NCBI GenBank assembly: GCA_918026815.1
Contig: CAKJVC010000172.1
Location: forward strand, 124,001 to 188,000
Length of the DNA stretch: 64,000 nucleotides
Direction of reading: 5' to 3'
Source of the DNA: Chalara sp. BL73
Taxonomy: Eukaryota; Ascomycota; Leotiomycetes; Helotiales
The notes under the pieces were generated by a model. The model was not told the origin of the DNA. It searched no databases and worked only from the letters and a program-made list of their open reading frames with translations. Shown piece by piece: positions 1 through 11,155 of this stretch; position 1 is the stretch's first letter; every line of letters begins with the position of its first letter. The position numbers and the translations under genes were made by a program.

Positions 1-490
1 CGCGATTCCCGAGGACATGCCGCTCCTCGTCCGGGTCCCTGGGAGCGACTGGGTGCCTGAGCCTGCTCCATCCTGGAAGGTCGGGGATTGCGTTGTGTTG
101 TCCTTGCGTCTCGCTGAGCTTGGGGTGGACTTCATCGATGTGTCATCAGCGGGCCTTATGCATAATCAAAAAGTAATCTCGGGCCCTTCTTACCAGGTTC
201 CTTTTGCCGCTGCTGTAAAGGAGGCGCTGATAGAAGCTGGACGAGGAGATGTGGCTGTTGGAACGGTCGGTATGATTACGAGTGGTGTACAGGCTGAAGG
301 GATTCTGGACAAAGGAGAAGCCGATGCGGTCCTGGTAGCAAGAGCCTTTCTCAAGAATCCTGGGTTGGTATGGGAATGGGCGGGTGAGCTGGGTGTAGAG
401 GTACGTATGGCAAATCAGATTGGATGGGGATTTGGACAGCGGCCGCAAGGAGGAGTGAAGGCAGTACATGCCGCATCAGCACGGGGATAA
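1..490 (+). CDS. NADH:flavin oxidoreductase (Old Yellow Enzyme family), C-terminal part
   Basis: The reading frame is already open at the window edge (frame starting at base 2) and stops at 488-490, so only about 162 C-terminal residues are present. They match the second half of the FMN-binding TIM barrel of YqjM-class Old Yellow Enzymes: a 'DFIDVSSAG' strand, then the 'VGTVGMI' strand that packs against the FMN phosphate, then 'ADAVLVARAFLKNP', which carries the Arg that contacts FMN. Family members reduce activated C=C bonds with NAD(P)H. The active-site His and Tyr of the N-terminal half lie outside the window, so the substrate class cannot be judged. No intron is visible in this part. The family assignment is firm. 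Confidence 0.85.
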   Translation, partial: AIPEDMPLLVRVPGSDWVPEPAPSWKVGDCVVLSLRLAELGVDFIDVSSAGLMHNQKVISGPSYQVPFAAAVKEALIEAGRGDVAVGTVGMITSGVQAEGILDKGEADAVLVARAFLKNPGLVWEWAGELGVEVRMANQIGWGFGQRPQGGVKAVHAASARG

Positions 491-2578
491 ATGGGTGTAT
501 TTGAAGCGCATAATATTTTTCAAATGTTGGTTGAACTTTCAAGCTTGCAATCAACCATGCTCTCATGATTTCGGCTGAGATATTCATTCCTCTTGATTAC
601 AATTCACAGCGATCAGCCAAGATGCAAGTGACGAATCCTTAAAGTAGTACAGAGCGTAGCTCGGAAGGAACAGTCATGCTGTCTTTGTCCTTCTAGCACT
701 CTTCCACTCGTGTCCTACTGTTCAGAGGCAAAATTCAAGTTCTGATTACGCGTCTCAGAATACAGTATTCGTCACATTCCTCATCATCTCTAGGGGATTC
801 TGATTACCCAGCGAGGCACATTCTCTGGCCCCCAACACTCAGCTGAACAATCCATCCCTCATCTGAGAAAAAGAAAAAAAAAAAAAACAGGGAAAATTGG
901 GAAAATATTCGAAAGCCATGGAATCAATGAGGCAATTAGGACTTGTGGATTCTTTGTGTGTGAAAATACTTTGGAAAATCGAATCTGATACCATCTGTAC
1001 TAAACCACGATCAAGTATAAGGGGTGTATATCAGGTGCTAGCATGCTGTGGATAGAATATGGGGCCTTATTTTTCAGGCAACAATAATACGCAATGAACT
1101 GACATCCTGGTTCCTTCAAACGATGTAGGTGAAAGCTGAAGGTGGACGATGGGAGTGAACGGCTGCGACGGGAGATAGCAAATTTGATGTCGCCATGACA
1201 GTGCCACGCTCTCGTAACTCAAATATTCATGTCTCCACTTTGGAATGCGAAACAAAACCCGACCCAACCGTGTCGGATGACCGTGGAACATATTAAATTT
1301 GCAATTATTAACGCAGACGTGGGGGGAGAGAAAGCAAAAATGACCACACGACCAACTGGCCAAGCACGAAGGAATGAGGTCAATACCTGGATTTGCAATC
1401 ATCCACTGCACCTCTTGCGGCAGAAAACGAAGCCAACACGAGAATTTTTCATCAATCCTTGTTGGGCTGAGCTGATGGTTGCACACCAAAGGCAGTGCTG
1501 ACGTGTCAAAGTGTGAGCGAGCGCAAGCAGATGCTGTATGCCTGCGCTTGCATAGATATTGGCTTGGCCGACAGGGTCAAGTTTGAGGTCGTGATTCCTG
1601 CCCGATAGCGCTCATCCTGTGCTTCCTTCGGTGCCGCCGATCGCGAATGGCTGTGCTATTGAATGCGCGCGCATTCAAGTCCTGCTCATTTCCACATTTC
1701 TGCTCGTTGATTGACAGCGTGACCAGTCAAAGACGCCGTTTCCTGACACAGCCTCCACGGAGCACCCCTCCATTGTCATGAAATCTGCCTCGCTTCTTGT
1801 TTGTCCATCCTTTGACGACACCAAAATCTGACCCGCCACAGTCAGTAGGTGGCTCTCGAGATGACTCTTCCTGTGGTATGGTGATTTCCCGGTTCCCAAC
1901 CGTTTCGGGTATGCTCTTTGTTCGGATTTTTGACGGAGTCTGCGGAAGGAGCAAGGTACTATGTTTGTCTTTCTCACTAAGGCCAGATCTGGTCACAGAT
2001 TTATGTCAACGAAACCAGCAAGTGTTGGTTATGATTCAACACGCGTTCAGTTGAACAATTCATTTGTTCTCTGTGTCACTCCAGACGCCATCTTGTTGTG
2101 GCTTGACCCTCAACAGGCCATTGGGGACAACTTGAATCCGGTAATCTAGAGCTTCTTGCGCGCATGTAGCTGCTGATTTGCTTGAGATGGCGCATGTTGG
2201 TGCATATGTTGATGGTTGGTTGTGGCGGAGGCTTGATAGTCCTAGTCTCCACCCATCCCTGTCCCATATGGACAACCCCTGGGCCGTGTCCACCACAACC
2301 CGCCCCCCTCCCCATACCCACTTTCTTTCACCGAGCGCAGGTCTGGGGTTATGTGCTGCATACGTGTAAATCAGAGTATGTATATATATTCTCACAGAGC
2401 CCACCATGGTTTACTTCTTTCTTGCATATTCAAAAACATATCCATACAGAAAGTCAAACAGTAACCAAGAGTTCATTCTCACTATATCATACCATCTTAC
2501 ACTATAAATCAACCACTCTTCAAGTTGGCGTCTCCATACTATACCACTTACTACCCTTCGTACACCTACGAAGAACCA
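491..2578. other. Intergenic region, no gene recognised
   Basis: About 2.1 kb without a convincing coding region. Open frames near 1067-1501 and 1675-2150 overlap on both strands and resemble nothing I know. An A-rich tract lies at about 867-887 and a pyrimidine-rich stretch at about 2240-2340. The last 60 bases stay open in the frame of the next gene (see that entry). Confidence 0.5.
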
Positions 2579-3328
2579 ATGGCTCCCTCCGACCTCAAAT
2601 ACCTGGTGAGCCAGCTCACGCTCAAGATCCAAAGCTGCGATGACCTGTGCAACGATATCCACAAGTACCGACGCCTAGGAGCCAAGCACGAGAACCTCGA
2701 CAGTTTACAACTCGAGCTCCGGTCCAGCGCGCGCTCCATCTCCCAAGAGTTTTCTGCCCAGCGCAAAGTCTACGGCTCACGATTCGAGCACGGTGACGAT
2801 ATCTCCAAAGCTCTTGTCAACTCCAGCATCACCAAAATCTCAGACATCGAGCAGCGCTTGAATGCCATTGCCAGAAGGGAGAATGAGGGTTCGCCTGGAT
2901 TCAGCAACATGCTGAAGAAACTACGGGCGGTTGAGGATGATGTCCATGAGATGCTTTCGACACTGGGACCTCGTCTCGACTACCAAGCCCCAAAGGCAGC
3001 ACCAAAGAGAGACGAAGTCAAGATCCAAGCCAGAGATGTCGAGCGATACGTTGCACACATGAAGAACAGCTGGGCGGAGAAGCTTATTGACGGGAGAATC
3101 TTCTATGAGAATGCATTGGATCCGAATCTGGATACATGGGAATGCCCTAAGGGAGGATACATCAGGAAGCTGCCAGAGCTTAAGAGTGCGCTTAAGAAGC
3201 GGGCGGTGTTCGAGGACCCCATAATCAGGCCAAATATTGAGACTCCGGTCTACAGGCGGCCAGCGCCAATTCCAGCGGGCTACAAGCGGCCGACCGTGGA
3301 GGATGATGGATATGACCTAGAGTACTAA
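2579..3328 (+). CDS. Uncharacterised fungal protein, coiled-coil-like
   Basis: A 249-residue intronless reading frame from the ATG at 2579 to the stop at 3326-3328. I do not recognise a family. The first half is rich in heptad-like Leu/Ile spacing and charged residues, and looks helical. The C-terminus is Pro/Arg/Tyr rich and probably disordered. The same frame is open upstream to about 2465. A TTG at 2525 would add 18 Tyr/Ser/Pro-rich residues, but no in-frame ATG lies there, so I chose 2579, which has an acceptable context (ACCAATGG). A separate short upstream ORF starts at the ATG at 2406. No signal peptide or membrane segment is visible. Confidence 0.65.
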   Translation: MAPSDLKYLVSQLTLKIQSCDDLCNDIHKYRRLGAKHENLDSLQLELRSSARSISQEFSAQRKVYGSRFEHGDDISKALVNSSITKISDIEQRLNAIARRENEGSPGFSNMLKKLRAVEDDVHEMLSTLGPRLDYQAPKAAPKRDEVKIQARDVERYVAHMKNSWAEKLIDGRIFYENALDPNLDTWECPKGGYIRKLPELKSALKKRAVFEDPIIRPNIETPVYRRPAPIPAGYKRPTVEDDGYDLEY

Positions 3329-3864
3329 AGATAGATTGATTTTGAGAGCACTGTTATTGGAAGCGATGGAGTTGAGGATTTAAAATGGGTTGTACTAGTA
3401 TTTTAGGGACTATGATACCACGGTTGGAAACCATACACGGTTATTGGGAGTTTGGTTACATCATTATGCCGTCTTGGCAGCCGGCTTACCTTCATGTACA
3501 ATTGCTTAACATCAATGAATTTTATTTAGCAAAATGCACCATGAATCCTCACATTGTCATAATAATTATTTTTATTTTTATTTTTTTATTTCCCATTGGT
3601 GATTATTCTCCGCGATTATTTCTGTCTCACGACAGTCCCGCCTGCAGGTCAGAGATAACACGTGACGTCCAGGCATAATGATCAGCCGGGCAGCTGAAAA
3701 TGCTGATTCCAACACTGCCTCAGCCACACATTCCGCCTCGTCAGGCATGCATGAGATGGCTCTAGCAAACAATACATTAGAGCCTCTGCTTCCCAAGCGT
3801 TCGAAGATGGAAAAGAGATGCTTTCAACTCCAGCATCTTCGTTTACTAGAGCGAAGCTGCGAAG
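3329..3864. other. Intergenic region
   Basis: 3' flank of the preceding gene and 5' flank of the Zn2Cys6 gene. It contains a T/A-rich run at about 3563-3592. Nothing else is recognised. Confidence 0.5.
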
Positions 3865-5574
3865 ATGTCCAGTTCAGCGTTTCCTGAAACGGCGACAGGC
3901 GCTCGCTTAGGCGAGTCCTCCTCTGGCTCAAATAGCTCTATATTTAGAACCCCAGAGGAGTCGTCGTCCTCAGAATGCTCGGCTGCCGGACAGAAACAGC
4001 AAGCTGCTGTTGCTTCTAGCAGCAGCGGCGGGGACTGTGAGAAGCCCAAGTCACGTGGTAGGAAGGGACATACGAAGTCAAGAAGAGGATGTTTTAATTG
4101 CAAGAGAGCACGCATAAAGGTCCTTTTAAGATATTCTATTACTTGTGTCCGTGGTAGGGATATTGCTAATCTGTCCTATTCAGTGTAAGGAGAACAAGCC
4201 GGCATGTGATTACTGTGCTCATCGCGGCCTGCGTTGCGAGTGGCCGGATCTCCAGGTCAATATGATGGGAGGCAGCCAGGACGAGCCTGTGGTGCCGGTG
4301 GCATATGCACAGCCGCTCACTACGTTTTCTCCACAGAGACAGGGGCCTGTCTTCACGATGCAGGATTTCAGGCTCTTCAACCACTTCATACAGACAGCGT
4401 ACCCGCATCATCCCATAAGGAATGATTCCGTATGGACGCACGAGATCCCCAGTCTATCTTCCGATGTACTTCTCTTCACCTTGTCACCGCTTTCGGGATG
4501 ACTAAAATGAATGTAGTATGATTTCCTCCTGCACTCCATGCTCGCGCTCGCGGCGTCCGACCTTGCGAATTCGAGAGATGCGTCGCTGTATAGGAACGAA
4601 GAGCATCGGGCTCAACTGAGCCACATGGCGCTCACATATCGCGTAAAGGCCATCACATCTTTGAATCAAGCCATCAATGCGCCGATTCAGAGTTTTCAGC
4701 AAGGAAATGCGATGCTGGCGACTTGTTTTTCGCTGCTGTTTCAGAGCGTGCTGATGGATGATGGATTAATCGAGTATATGACTTTCATACGTGGCGTCGT
4801 TGCGGTTGGTATACATAGTATGAACCCTACTTTTCCTAGACGTGATGTAATGGACGAGTTTGGCTGAAAGGATTCAGTGGGTATCAACAATCTCCGTTTC
4901 CTGTTTGAAGGTCTGTTCGATCAAACAGAGATGATCCAAACCGGGCTCCAAAGTAGCCCGCTTGTGGATCCTGAACTTCCAAAGGGTGCTTGCCGTTCCA
5001 TCGAAAGGTTCGCGCATCTGGTAACGAACCCGCGAGAGTTGGAGTACCTTACATATCTGCTTGCGGCAGCCCGAGATCTGTTCACGTCCTCTTCTGAAGG
5101 TAAAAGCCTACCCCGTCAACACTAACCCTTTCCCTCTTCCTTGAAGTGAATTTTGACTCATTGCTGAAAGCATACGGCAACCTGGCCAAGATATACGGGT
5201 TGTTCTGCTACCACATGTCGCATCCTGAGTTTGCGCTTTTCGTTTCTCCCACAAACGAAGCTGGGAAACTTCTACAATCCCATTTTGCCGCTCTTCAACT
5301 CATCATGACCCCCATCACGTTGAGCGAGGCTGCGGGCGCCAGAGAGGAGCAGGGAGGTAGTAGTGAAACGACTGGGCCGGGCAGAGGTACCACAGCGAGG
5401 TGGTTGAAGCATTTGTAAGTTTGGCTATTTGCCACTAGATGTAAACATTTCTGACGAAAGCCCCGCAACAGGCATAAAAATATCCATCCCGAGATGAAGA
5501 TGTATTATGAGTGGACGATTATGATTGAGCAAGGGGTGGCCGATGGATGGGTGCCTTTAAAATTTGAGCAATGA
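3865..5574 (+). CDS. Zn2Cys6 fungal transcription factor
   Basis: Six exons in my model: 3865-4119, 4184-4465, 4517-4808, 4878-5099, 5147-5414 and 5472-5574, giving 473 residues. All junctions keep frame (phases 0,0,1,1,2). A Ser-rich N-terminus precedes a basic KGHTKSRRG stretch and the binuclear zinc cluster with Cys76, 79, 86, 93, 96 and 103 (CX2CX6CX6CX2CX6C). The cluster is split by the first intron. The rest is a helical regulatory region resembling Upc2-like C6 regulators of about 400-480 residues. It should act in the nucleus on DNA. The target genes are unknown, and the nearest neighbours do not suggest a pathway. Zinc-cluster identity is certain; the intron positions are inferred. 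Confidence 0.85.
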
Positions 5575-6184
5575 GCAAGGTTTAGCGTTGCCTTTTAGTT
5601 GAAAAATATAGAACGATATTCTCCTATGTAAGGAAGAAAGGAAATGTATTCAAAATCGTCGCGATGTACTACTCATTTCTGACACCGAGTGTTGGATTTG
5701 CCTGTGGCTTTGTTTGGGTATAATGATGTTCCAATAATATTGAGTCACATCCTCCAATGACGGTCCGGAACCGAGAACAGCAAAGATCTGTCGCACATCG
5801 AGGAAGCGCGACGTTGCGTGAGATGCATACAACGTTGTAACTTGTAAGCCGAAATCTTCGTGGGGTCATAATGGCGGTCGTGTTATCAAACAATCTGACC
5901 TGTTGGCATGCATTGAAGACACCATCAAAAAGACGGAAAATAATAATATTGTTTCAGAGTATCCAAAATTATTGTATTGATATAGTCTGGGTGGCTTTTC
6001 TTGTTATGACCCTCTGAGGACCCTCAGGTCTCTTCACCAGAAGACCTGCATCATGCCGCTCTGTAAACCCTTTTGGCCATTTCCCATTGAATGGATGTCA
6101 ATATAACGGACCTATATAGGCTGGCACGGTCCATTGCAAATGGGCAATAACACGAGACAGGACAAAGAGAGGTTCTGTATCGGT
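5575..6184. other. Intergenic region between convergent genes
   Basis: 3' flanks of the Zn2Cys6 gene (plus strand) and the AlkB gene (minus strand). No gene, repeat or structured element is recognised. Confidence 0.5.
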
Positions 6185-7286
6185 TCAATCTTTCATTTGT
6201 CTTACATTTATGTTGATCCGCTTATTTTGCATCCAGCCTTTCCAATCTTGGTACTTGTCGCCATCAGCGGGCCAATCTGCCAAAAAGTCTGGACAAGTGC
6301 CTTTCAAAACTTTGGGGACGCCATGCCAGGCATAACGGGATCCCTCCGTCATGTAAATAGCGTCACCTGACCTCAATCGAAGCAGCAGATAAGGCTTTCG
6401 CTGAGACTTCTCCTCGCCAGTCTTGCGTGTGGCATAGTCATTTGGTGCGATCATGAACAGCGCATCGCATCCGATGCTAAGACTGATCAGTCCTTTGTCT
6501 GATTTCTCACTTACGTCCCGGTGCATCATCATGGTGTCTCCGGGACTGTAGAAATTGACAATAGCGGCTTGAGCCTTGGTCTCCGGAAACAGAGTTTGAA
6601 GGAACCCCGCGATATCGGGCGGAAATTCCTCAGGTCTTTGTTCAGGATATAATCGGTTAGTCCAGTCGTATTGGCCACCTAACGTGACCCAACTTAACCT
6701 GCGCTCTAAAACCTGCTTTATCGAGAGGGGCTTGTGGATTGATGGGTCCTTTGGCCTGAATTGAATTTGTGAATCCTGAGGCAGGGAGAAGAACGATTGA
6801 TTCTCAGTGGCATCGCTTTCTAAATATGGTAGCTCATAATGCAGATGCAAATTTGTCTGATGTGTAGGATTGCTCAAATCTCTGTGAATCATGCTCGATA
6901 ATAGAGCCTTTTGAGTACTGGGTGGTATTAGAGAGGGAGCGATGAGCAAGCCTAGAATCTTGTCAGTAGTCTGTCCCATGCAGAGAAGCATGTTTTCAAA
7001 ATGACAGACCTGGAAGCATCGGGTGAAATAACATGGGTGCATCGTCAACTACTTTCTCCTCATTCCAAGCATCACCCTCAATGTGTCGAAATGCGCTGAC
7101 TAGCTGTTCCGAGGGTATGTGCCCCGCCGAGCAAAATTCACTTGCCTTCTCAGGTATCGACAAGTCATCAATATCCGGATGGCTTAAAAAGGCCGAGTGA
7201 TCTGTTCTGGAATAGGTCTTCCACGTGCCTTTCAGGTCGGCTGAAGGCTGCTCATGAGCGTCGAGCGTTGTGAGATCTATGGCCAT
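6185..7286 (-). CDS. AlkB-family 2-oxoglutarate/Fe(II) dioxygenase (ALKBH1-like)
   Basis: Two exons on the minus strand, 7286-7010 and 6951-6185, separated by a 58-bp intron (phase 1), giving 347 residues. The catalytic core is in exon 2: NFYSPGDTMMMHRD supplies the first iron-binding His236 and Asp238, YAWHGVP supplies the second His302, and the terminal RININVR supplies the Arg residues that bind 2-oxoglutarate. Size and motif spacing fit the ALKBH1 branch, whose members demethylate or oxidise methylated bases in nucleic acids (tRNA or DNA, depending on species). The exact substrate cannot be read from the sequence. The ATG at 7286 is the first in frame. All catalytic residues are present, so the enzyme should be active. 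Confidence 0.9.
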
Positions 7287-7866
7287 CTAGATATATCGCT
7301 TGTTTTTGTGGTGAGAGGAGAAATTTTTGTTTGGGCAAGGGGCAATAGCGAGAGATATGGGGAATCAGCACACTAGATCATTCGGTAGAGCAAGTATATA
7401 TATATATATATATATGCAAAAGGAAAAGAAATAGACAGGCTTCATAATGCTGCTGCAGCCTTTGCAGATTTTACTGAAGTGGCTTGATCGGAGATAAGAT
7501 AAGGGTGGCATGTTAGTTGCCTGAGGTTGCAAGGTAGGCAAACCAGGCTACAACATCGAAACATACGCCTTGCTGCTCCAGTGAATTGGAGAATTACTAC
7601 TTGGACCCCAGACGATGGGAGACTAACATAAAACCTGCCATCCATGCTTTCCATCTTCTTGACTTCGATTTACTCTGAATGGATTGCATGTTGAGACCAG
7701 CCAGATGTTGTTGTAGTACACGTCCACACGCAGGAAAGATGCAAGGTTACTTTACTGATTGTTCCATTATTACATTATAATCTATTCGCGTCTGAGAATC
7801 TCCACCATTCTAAGAATTACAGTCGCTGATACGAACCGCGCTCTTCCCCCATATTATCTTTCCTAT
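7287..7866. other. Intergenic region with TA microsatellite
   Basis: 5' flank of the AlkB gene and 3' flank of the next minus-strand gene. It contains a (TA)n run at about 7395-7415. No gene is seen. Confidence 0.5.
7395..7415. repeat. (TA)n microsatellite
   Basis: About ten uninterrupted TA units lie about 110 bases upstream of the AlkB start codon. It is a simple repeat and probably length-variable. Confidence 0.9.
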
Positions 7867-8652
7867 TTAAGAACCACCACCACTCAGAGCTCCGGTCAGA
7901 ACCGCAATCTGTACCCCTCTGAGGCGATCAATTTCCTTCTTCAGCATCACCAAGCAAGTGACTACAATGATGATCTCGAGTTCTTCAGACTCCAATATAC
8001 CACCCAAAAACATCTCCAACCTACCTCCATTTCCAGCATCTCGTTTCTTTGTACCTGGCATTCTCGTACCCTCGCCTCTCTTCAGCCTAGCGATCATGTT
8101 CCAATCCTTAGGGTCTCCTTCTCTTTCTAATATCAAGAGATTATCGACTCCCACATTGCGCTCCTTTTTGCCAACATACCGCCAACGATATGTGCCCCAA
8201 CGACGGGTCGTGAACAGCATGGTACGGCTCATGATGGACTCCGACCGGATCTCAAACACATCCGCGTACAAATCGTCATCCTTCCCGATCTTTATCACCG
8301 GGCAGTGTACGGGTCCAAACCGATATGTGGTACGTGCGATGCTGGTTGCCGACTCATCCTCTCCGAGTACTAAATGGCATGTACCAGATCTAGTCTGTGG
8401 ACGAATACTGAGATATTTCGGGTATCCAGAATCATCAAAGACTGGAATTTCAAGCTCTGTGGGTGGTCGAGGAAGGGATATGGGAGATTTTCCAACGGCT
8501 TGAACCTGTAAAATTTGGCTAGGCGCAGCACCATCTGTAAGAAGAATGGGTCGAAGCGTTGATGTGGAGGTCAAGGTGGGTGAAAGATCAAGACTTAAAG
8601 ACTTATAAGTTGAAAGTCTCTCAAGCGGGATATCGGTACTGATGCGCGCCAT
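7867..8652 (-). CDS. Uncharacterised protein, possible tubby/LURP-like beta fold
   Basis: A 261-residue intronless frame from an ATG at 8652. The middle (about residues 75-190) alternates hydrophobic strands with polar turns and contains 'FEIRSESIMSRTMLF' and 'RRWGTYRWRYV'. This pattern is reminiscent of fungal proteins with a tubby-C-terminal or LURP-one-like beta barrel. I could not confirm that by eye, so no function is assigned. The C-terminus (about residues 215-245) is a hydrophobic helix, 'ELEIIIVVTCLVMLKKEIDR', which could be amphipathic or membrane-associated. There is no signal peptide. It lies in the same orientation as the AlkB gene but 580 bases away, so a shared promoter is unlikely. 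Confidence 0.6.
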   Translation of the reverse strand: MARISTDIPLERLSTYKSLSLDLSPTLTSTSTLRPILLTDGAAPSQILQVQAVGKSPISLPRPPTELEIPVFDDSGYPKYLSIRPQTRSGTCHLVLGEDESATSIARTTYRFGPVHCPVIKIGKDDDLYADVFEIRSESIMSRTMLFTTRRWGTYRWRYVGKKERNVGVDNLLILEREGDPKDWNMIARLKRGEGTRMPGTKKRDAGNGGRLEMFLGGILESEELEIIIVVTCLVMLKKEIDRLRGVQIAVLTGALSGGGS

Positions 8653-10198
8653 TTTGAAATCCTCTTTCGTTATTTAATCGTTCCTTATCAGTTCTTATAT
8701 TCTGCTCAGATAATTGCAAACAGTTTGTAAGAGAAGAATCAGTAATCTCCTTATTCTCAACGGTTACTCGATCAGACATTCTAGAAAGCTATATACCAGC
8801 TCTCCGTAGCACAGCCTCAAGAATTATCCCTTGAAGTGGGCCATGCTTGTCCTAGGAAGGGGCATCAGTACGAAATGCGAGGCGGAGGCGATGCCGCAAC
8901 CAATCCTTGATCGTGCATGTTTCGAGGTGGTCGCAGGCGGTGAAATTATAGCCCCGGCCTTACTATATCAACAGCCTTGTCTTGGCATTCTGTTTGAATA
9001 TAAATTGTATCAAGCGCATGACCATCACGAATTCTAGCATGGAAAATTCGATGTACAATAATTTGAGATAAATTACAAAACGAAATTCAACTAAGTAACT
9101 GATATATTGGCCTGGAGCACAAAGTCCAATGGAACGAAACCAGCAGAGTTTCGGCACGGTGGGTATCTCCAGCTTCGAACAACCCAATATCCTCAGGACC
9201 TTAACACACCAAGCACCTTCAAAATATTAGCCCTCTAAGGTTAGCAAAACTGTATTATTTACCTAGGAGGTAACATTTTTCGACAGAGCTCCAGGAATAG
9301 CCTCTTCGGCAGTAATCAGAGTCCTACTTTCAACGAGTTTGCATGGCAACAACCGCCATTTGCACAAACGCTTGGATATTCAGGCGTACATCCTTCTTAA
9401 TTACAGTTACAGCAACAGATTCGTCCTCAACCTTGGCGTACACGAATTATCGTTGCACTCGCGACCAGACTTGTTTAAAATACCAGCGGTCTTCGCAAAG
9501 ATTTCCCGATGGGTGCAGCCCACCTGACTAGTTCGCAACGAGGCACTGCCATATTTGGCATCAATGTTCCCATTATCATCCGTGTGGTGGGAATATTAGA
9601 AGCCATACGATGCTTGTGAATAGAGGTTGACCTTAAAAATGACCTCGTGAGATGCGAGAGCTATCTGTAGCATCCAATATCATCTCTTCCTCCGCCCAAT
9701 GCCACCGACATCTCGGGAATACGATTCGTATGGTCGTCTGCCTATTTGACGTGAGCGAATGTGTTGAAGTTGGCTGTGGTGTTTGTGTGGTTGTCTGTAT
9801 AACCGGCAGGATTACTCGTCTCAAGGCTATCACATTCAGAAACGCAATCCAACCTAGATAAGCCCTACCCTACCACTGTTTTAAACGAGGAAGATGATCC
9901 GTTGCTCTATCTCTTTCCGAGCATAAGAGAAGACCTATGTATTGATCAGTCAGACAGGAGTTTTGTTGAGGACATCGCTGACTATTTCTGATTAGTCGAG
10001 TAGAGGCTGTGCCATAATAAAGCGACTGTTGGAATCATCATATGTTGAGCATATCTGCCGTATTGGGGCAATGGTGGTATCCAGTGGCTAAGCGCTGCTA
10101 AGCCACGAGAGCACCGAAATTCGTTGGGTTTTATCCCTCTCACATCGTCGCCTGGAGAAAACAACACCTTCAATTCATCTTGATTTACCTCTGAAATT
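8653..10198. other. Gene-poor region
   Basis: About 1.5 kb with only short overlapping frames (8831-9187, 9339-9531, 9633-9861) that look like chance or decayed sequence. No RNA gene or clear repeat is recognised. Confidence 0.4.
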
Positions 10199-10492
10199 AT
10201 GGTGCTGCTTACGGATTTGTCAAATGAACTGCTCTTGCAGATAGCCGACGACCTCGACCATCAAAGGCATATAAGCCACTGCAATCGAACGAATCGCCGC
10301 TTGTATTTTCCTTCCCAAACCTTTCTTTTACGCCATAATATTAACGACGTTTCGGTCGTGCAATTCAGCAATCCCCTGGAGACTGGCCTTGAGTATTTCC
10401 TCCCTGGCTATCATCGAGATTTGCTTCCTAACAAGTTTTTAGGAAGTCGTCCTTTAAGTACTTGTGCACAAAAATGCGCTGATCCGGGATAG
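10199..10492 (+). pseudogene. F-box protein fragment
   Basis: A 97-residue frame from the ATG at 10199. Its first 45 residues look like a fungal F-box: 'LTDLSNELLLQIADDLDH' followed by 'CNRTNRRLYF', the usual 'LP.ELLL.IAD.L....L..L...NRRLY' pattern. F-box proteins recruit substrates to SCF ubiquitin ligases and normally continue for several hundred residues, often into ankyrin repeats. Here the frame ends soon after the F-box, and the following sequence to about 12.1 kb has no continuing frame and includes an AT-rich block. I read this as a truncated remnant. A very short functional protein is possible but less likely. Confidence 0.55.
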
Positions 10493-10905
10493 TGTCCCAT
10501 GGTAACCGTTTGTATAGAGAGTCGCGAAGCTGGGGTCATATGTTCTTGCCAAAACCAGAGAGTATGTCTTTAGGGATGTCCTTCAAGACAAACTTATCCT
10601 GTCTGGGTCTGCAATATTGTTGGTTCGCGCGCTTTGGATGCTAGCACTATGGGCGATCGAATGTTGCCAGCCAAACGCGGCCTCCGTGTAGCCTTTCCTG
10701 GATTAGCCCTTTAAACACATAGAGAGGTCCAGTAGCACCAATCAATTCTCCGGATGCAGATGCCGGTTTCGCAGTCTTGTGAAACATACTGCTGCTAGCC
10801 ATGTGAAAATTAACCGTTCAAAGGACACGAAATGAGTGACTTAAAGCATGATCTCACGAGCACATTGGCCGTGGCGGAGTCCAAAATATTCCGCAACTGT
10901 GGAGG

Positions 10906-10927
10906 TGGGTGGGGGTGGGGGTGGGGG
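10906..10927 (+). other. G-quadruplex motif
   Basis: G3-T-G5-T-G5-T-G5: four G tracts separated by single T loops, followed by more G-rich sequence to about 10934. Single-base loops favour a very stable parallel quadruplex. It lies about 400 bases downstream of the F-box fragment. Confidence 0.85.
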
Positions 10928-10992
10928 AGGAGGGCTAATTTGATCATCACGAGGAGCAATGGGCTGCAGCCCAGTGAAAACAATAGTATTGC

Positions 10993-11155
10993 GTTGTCTT
11001 GACATACGGCGCCTTAGTACATATGGTACCGACCCTTTTGGTACTATGCTAGTATTGGTATGAGATTCCTATAGAAAAGGTAGTATTGATATGAAAATCT
11101 AATATCATACTATACGCTCCGTAATACTAAGTACGGCGCCAAGCTGAAGTCAACT
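10993..11155. mobile_element. Possible MITE-like inverted-repeat element
   Basis: The left end (GTTGTCTTGACATACGGCGCC then TTAGTAC) and the reverse complement of the right end (GTTGACTTCAGCTTGGCGCC then GTACTTAGTA) match imperfectly. The roughly 110 bases between them contain further short inverted repeats (GGTACC..GGTAC, GATATGA..TCATAC). No coding capacity and no clear target-site duplication were found, so this is tentative. Confidence 0.25.

Noticed and set aside
1067..1501. Overlapping open frames of 140 and 90 codons on opposite strands
   Set aside because: No recognisable domain, no plausible splice partners, and both strands are open equally.
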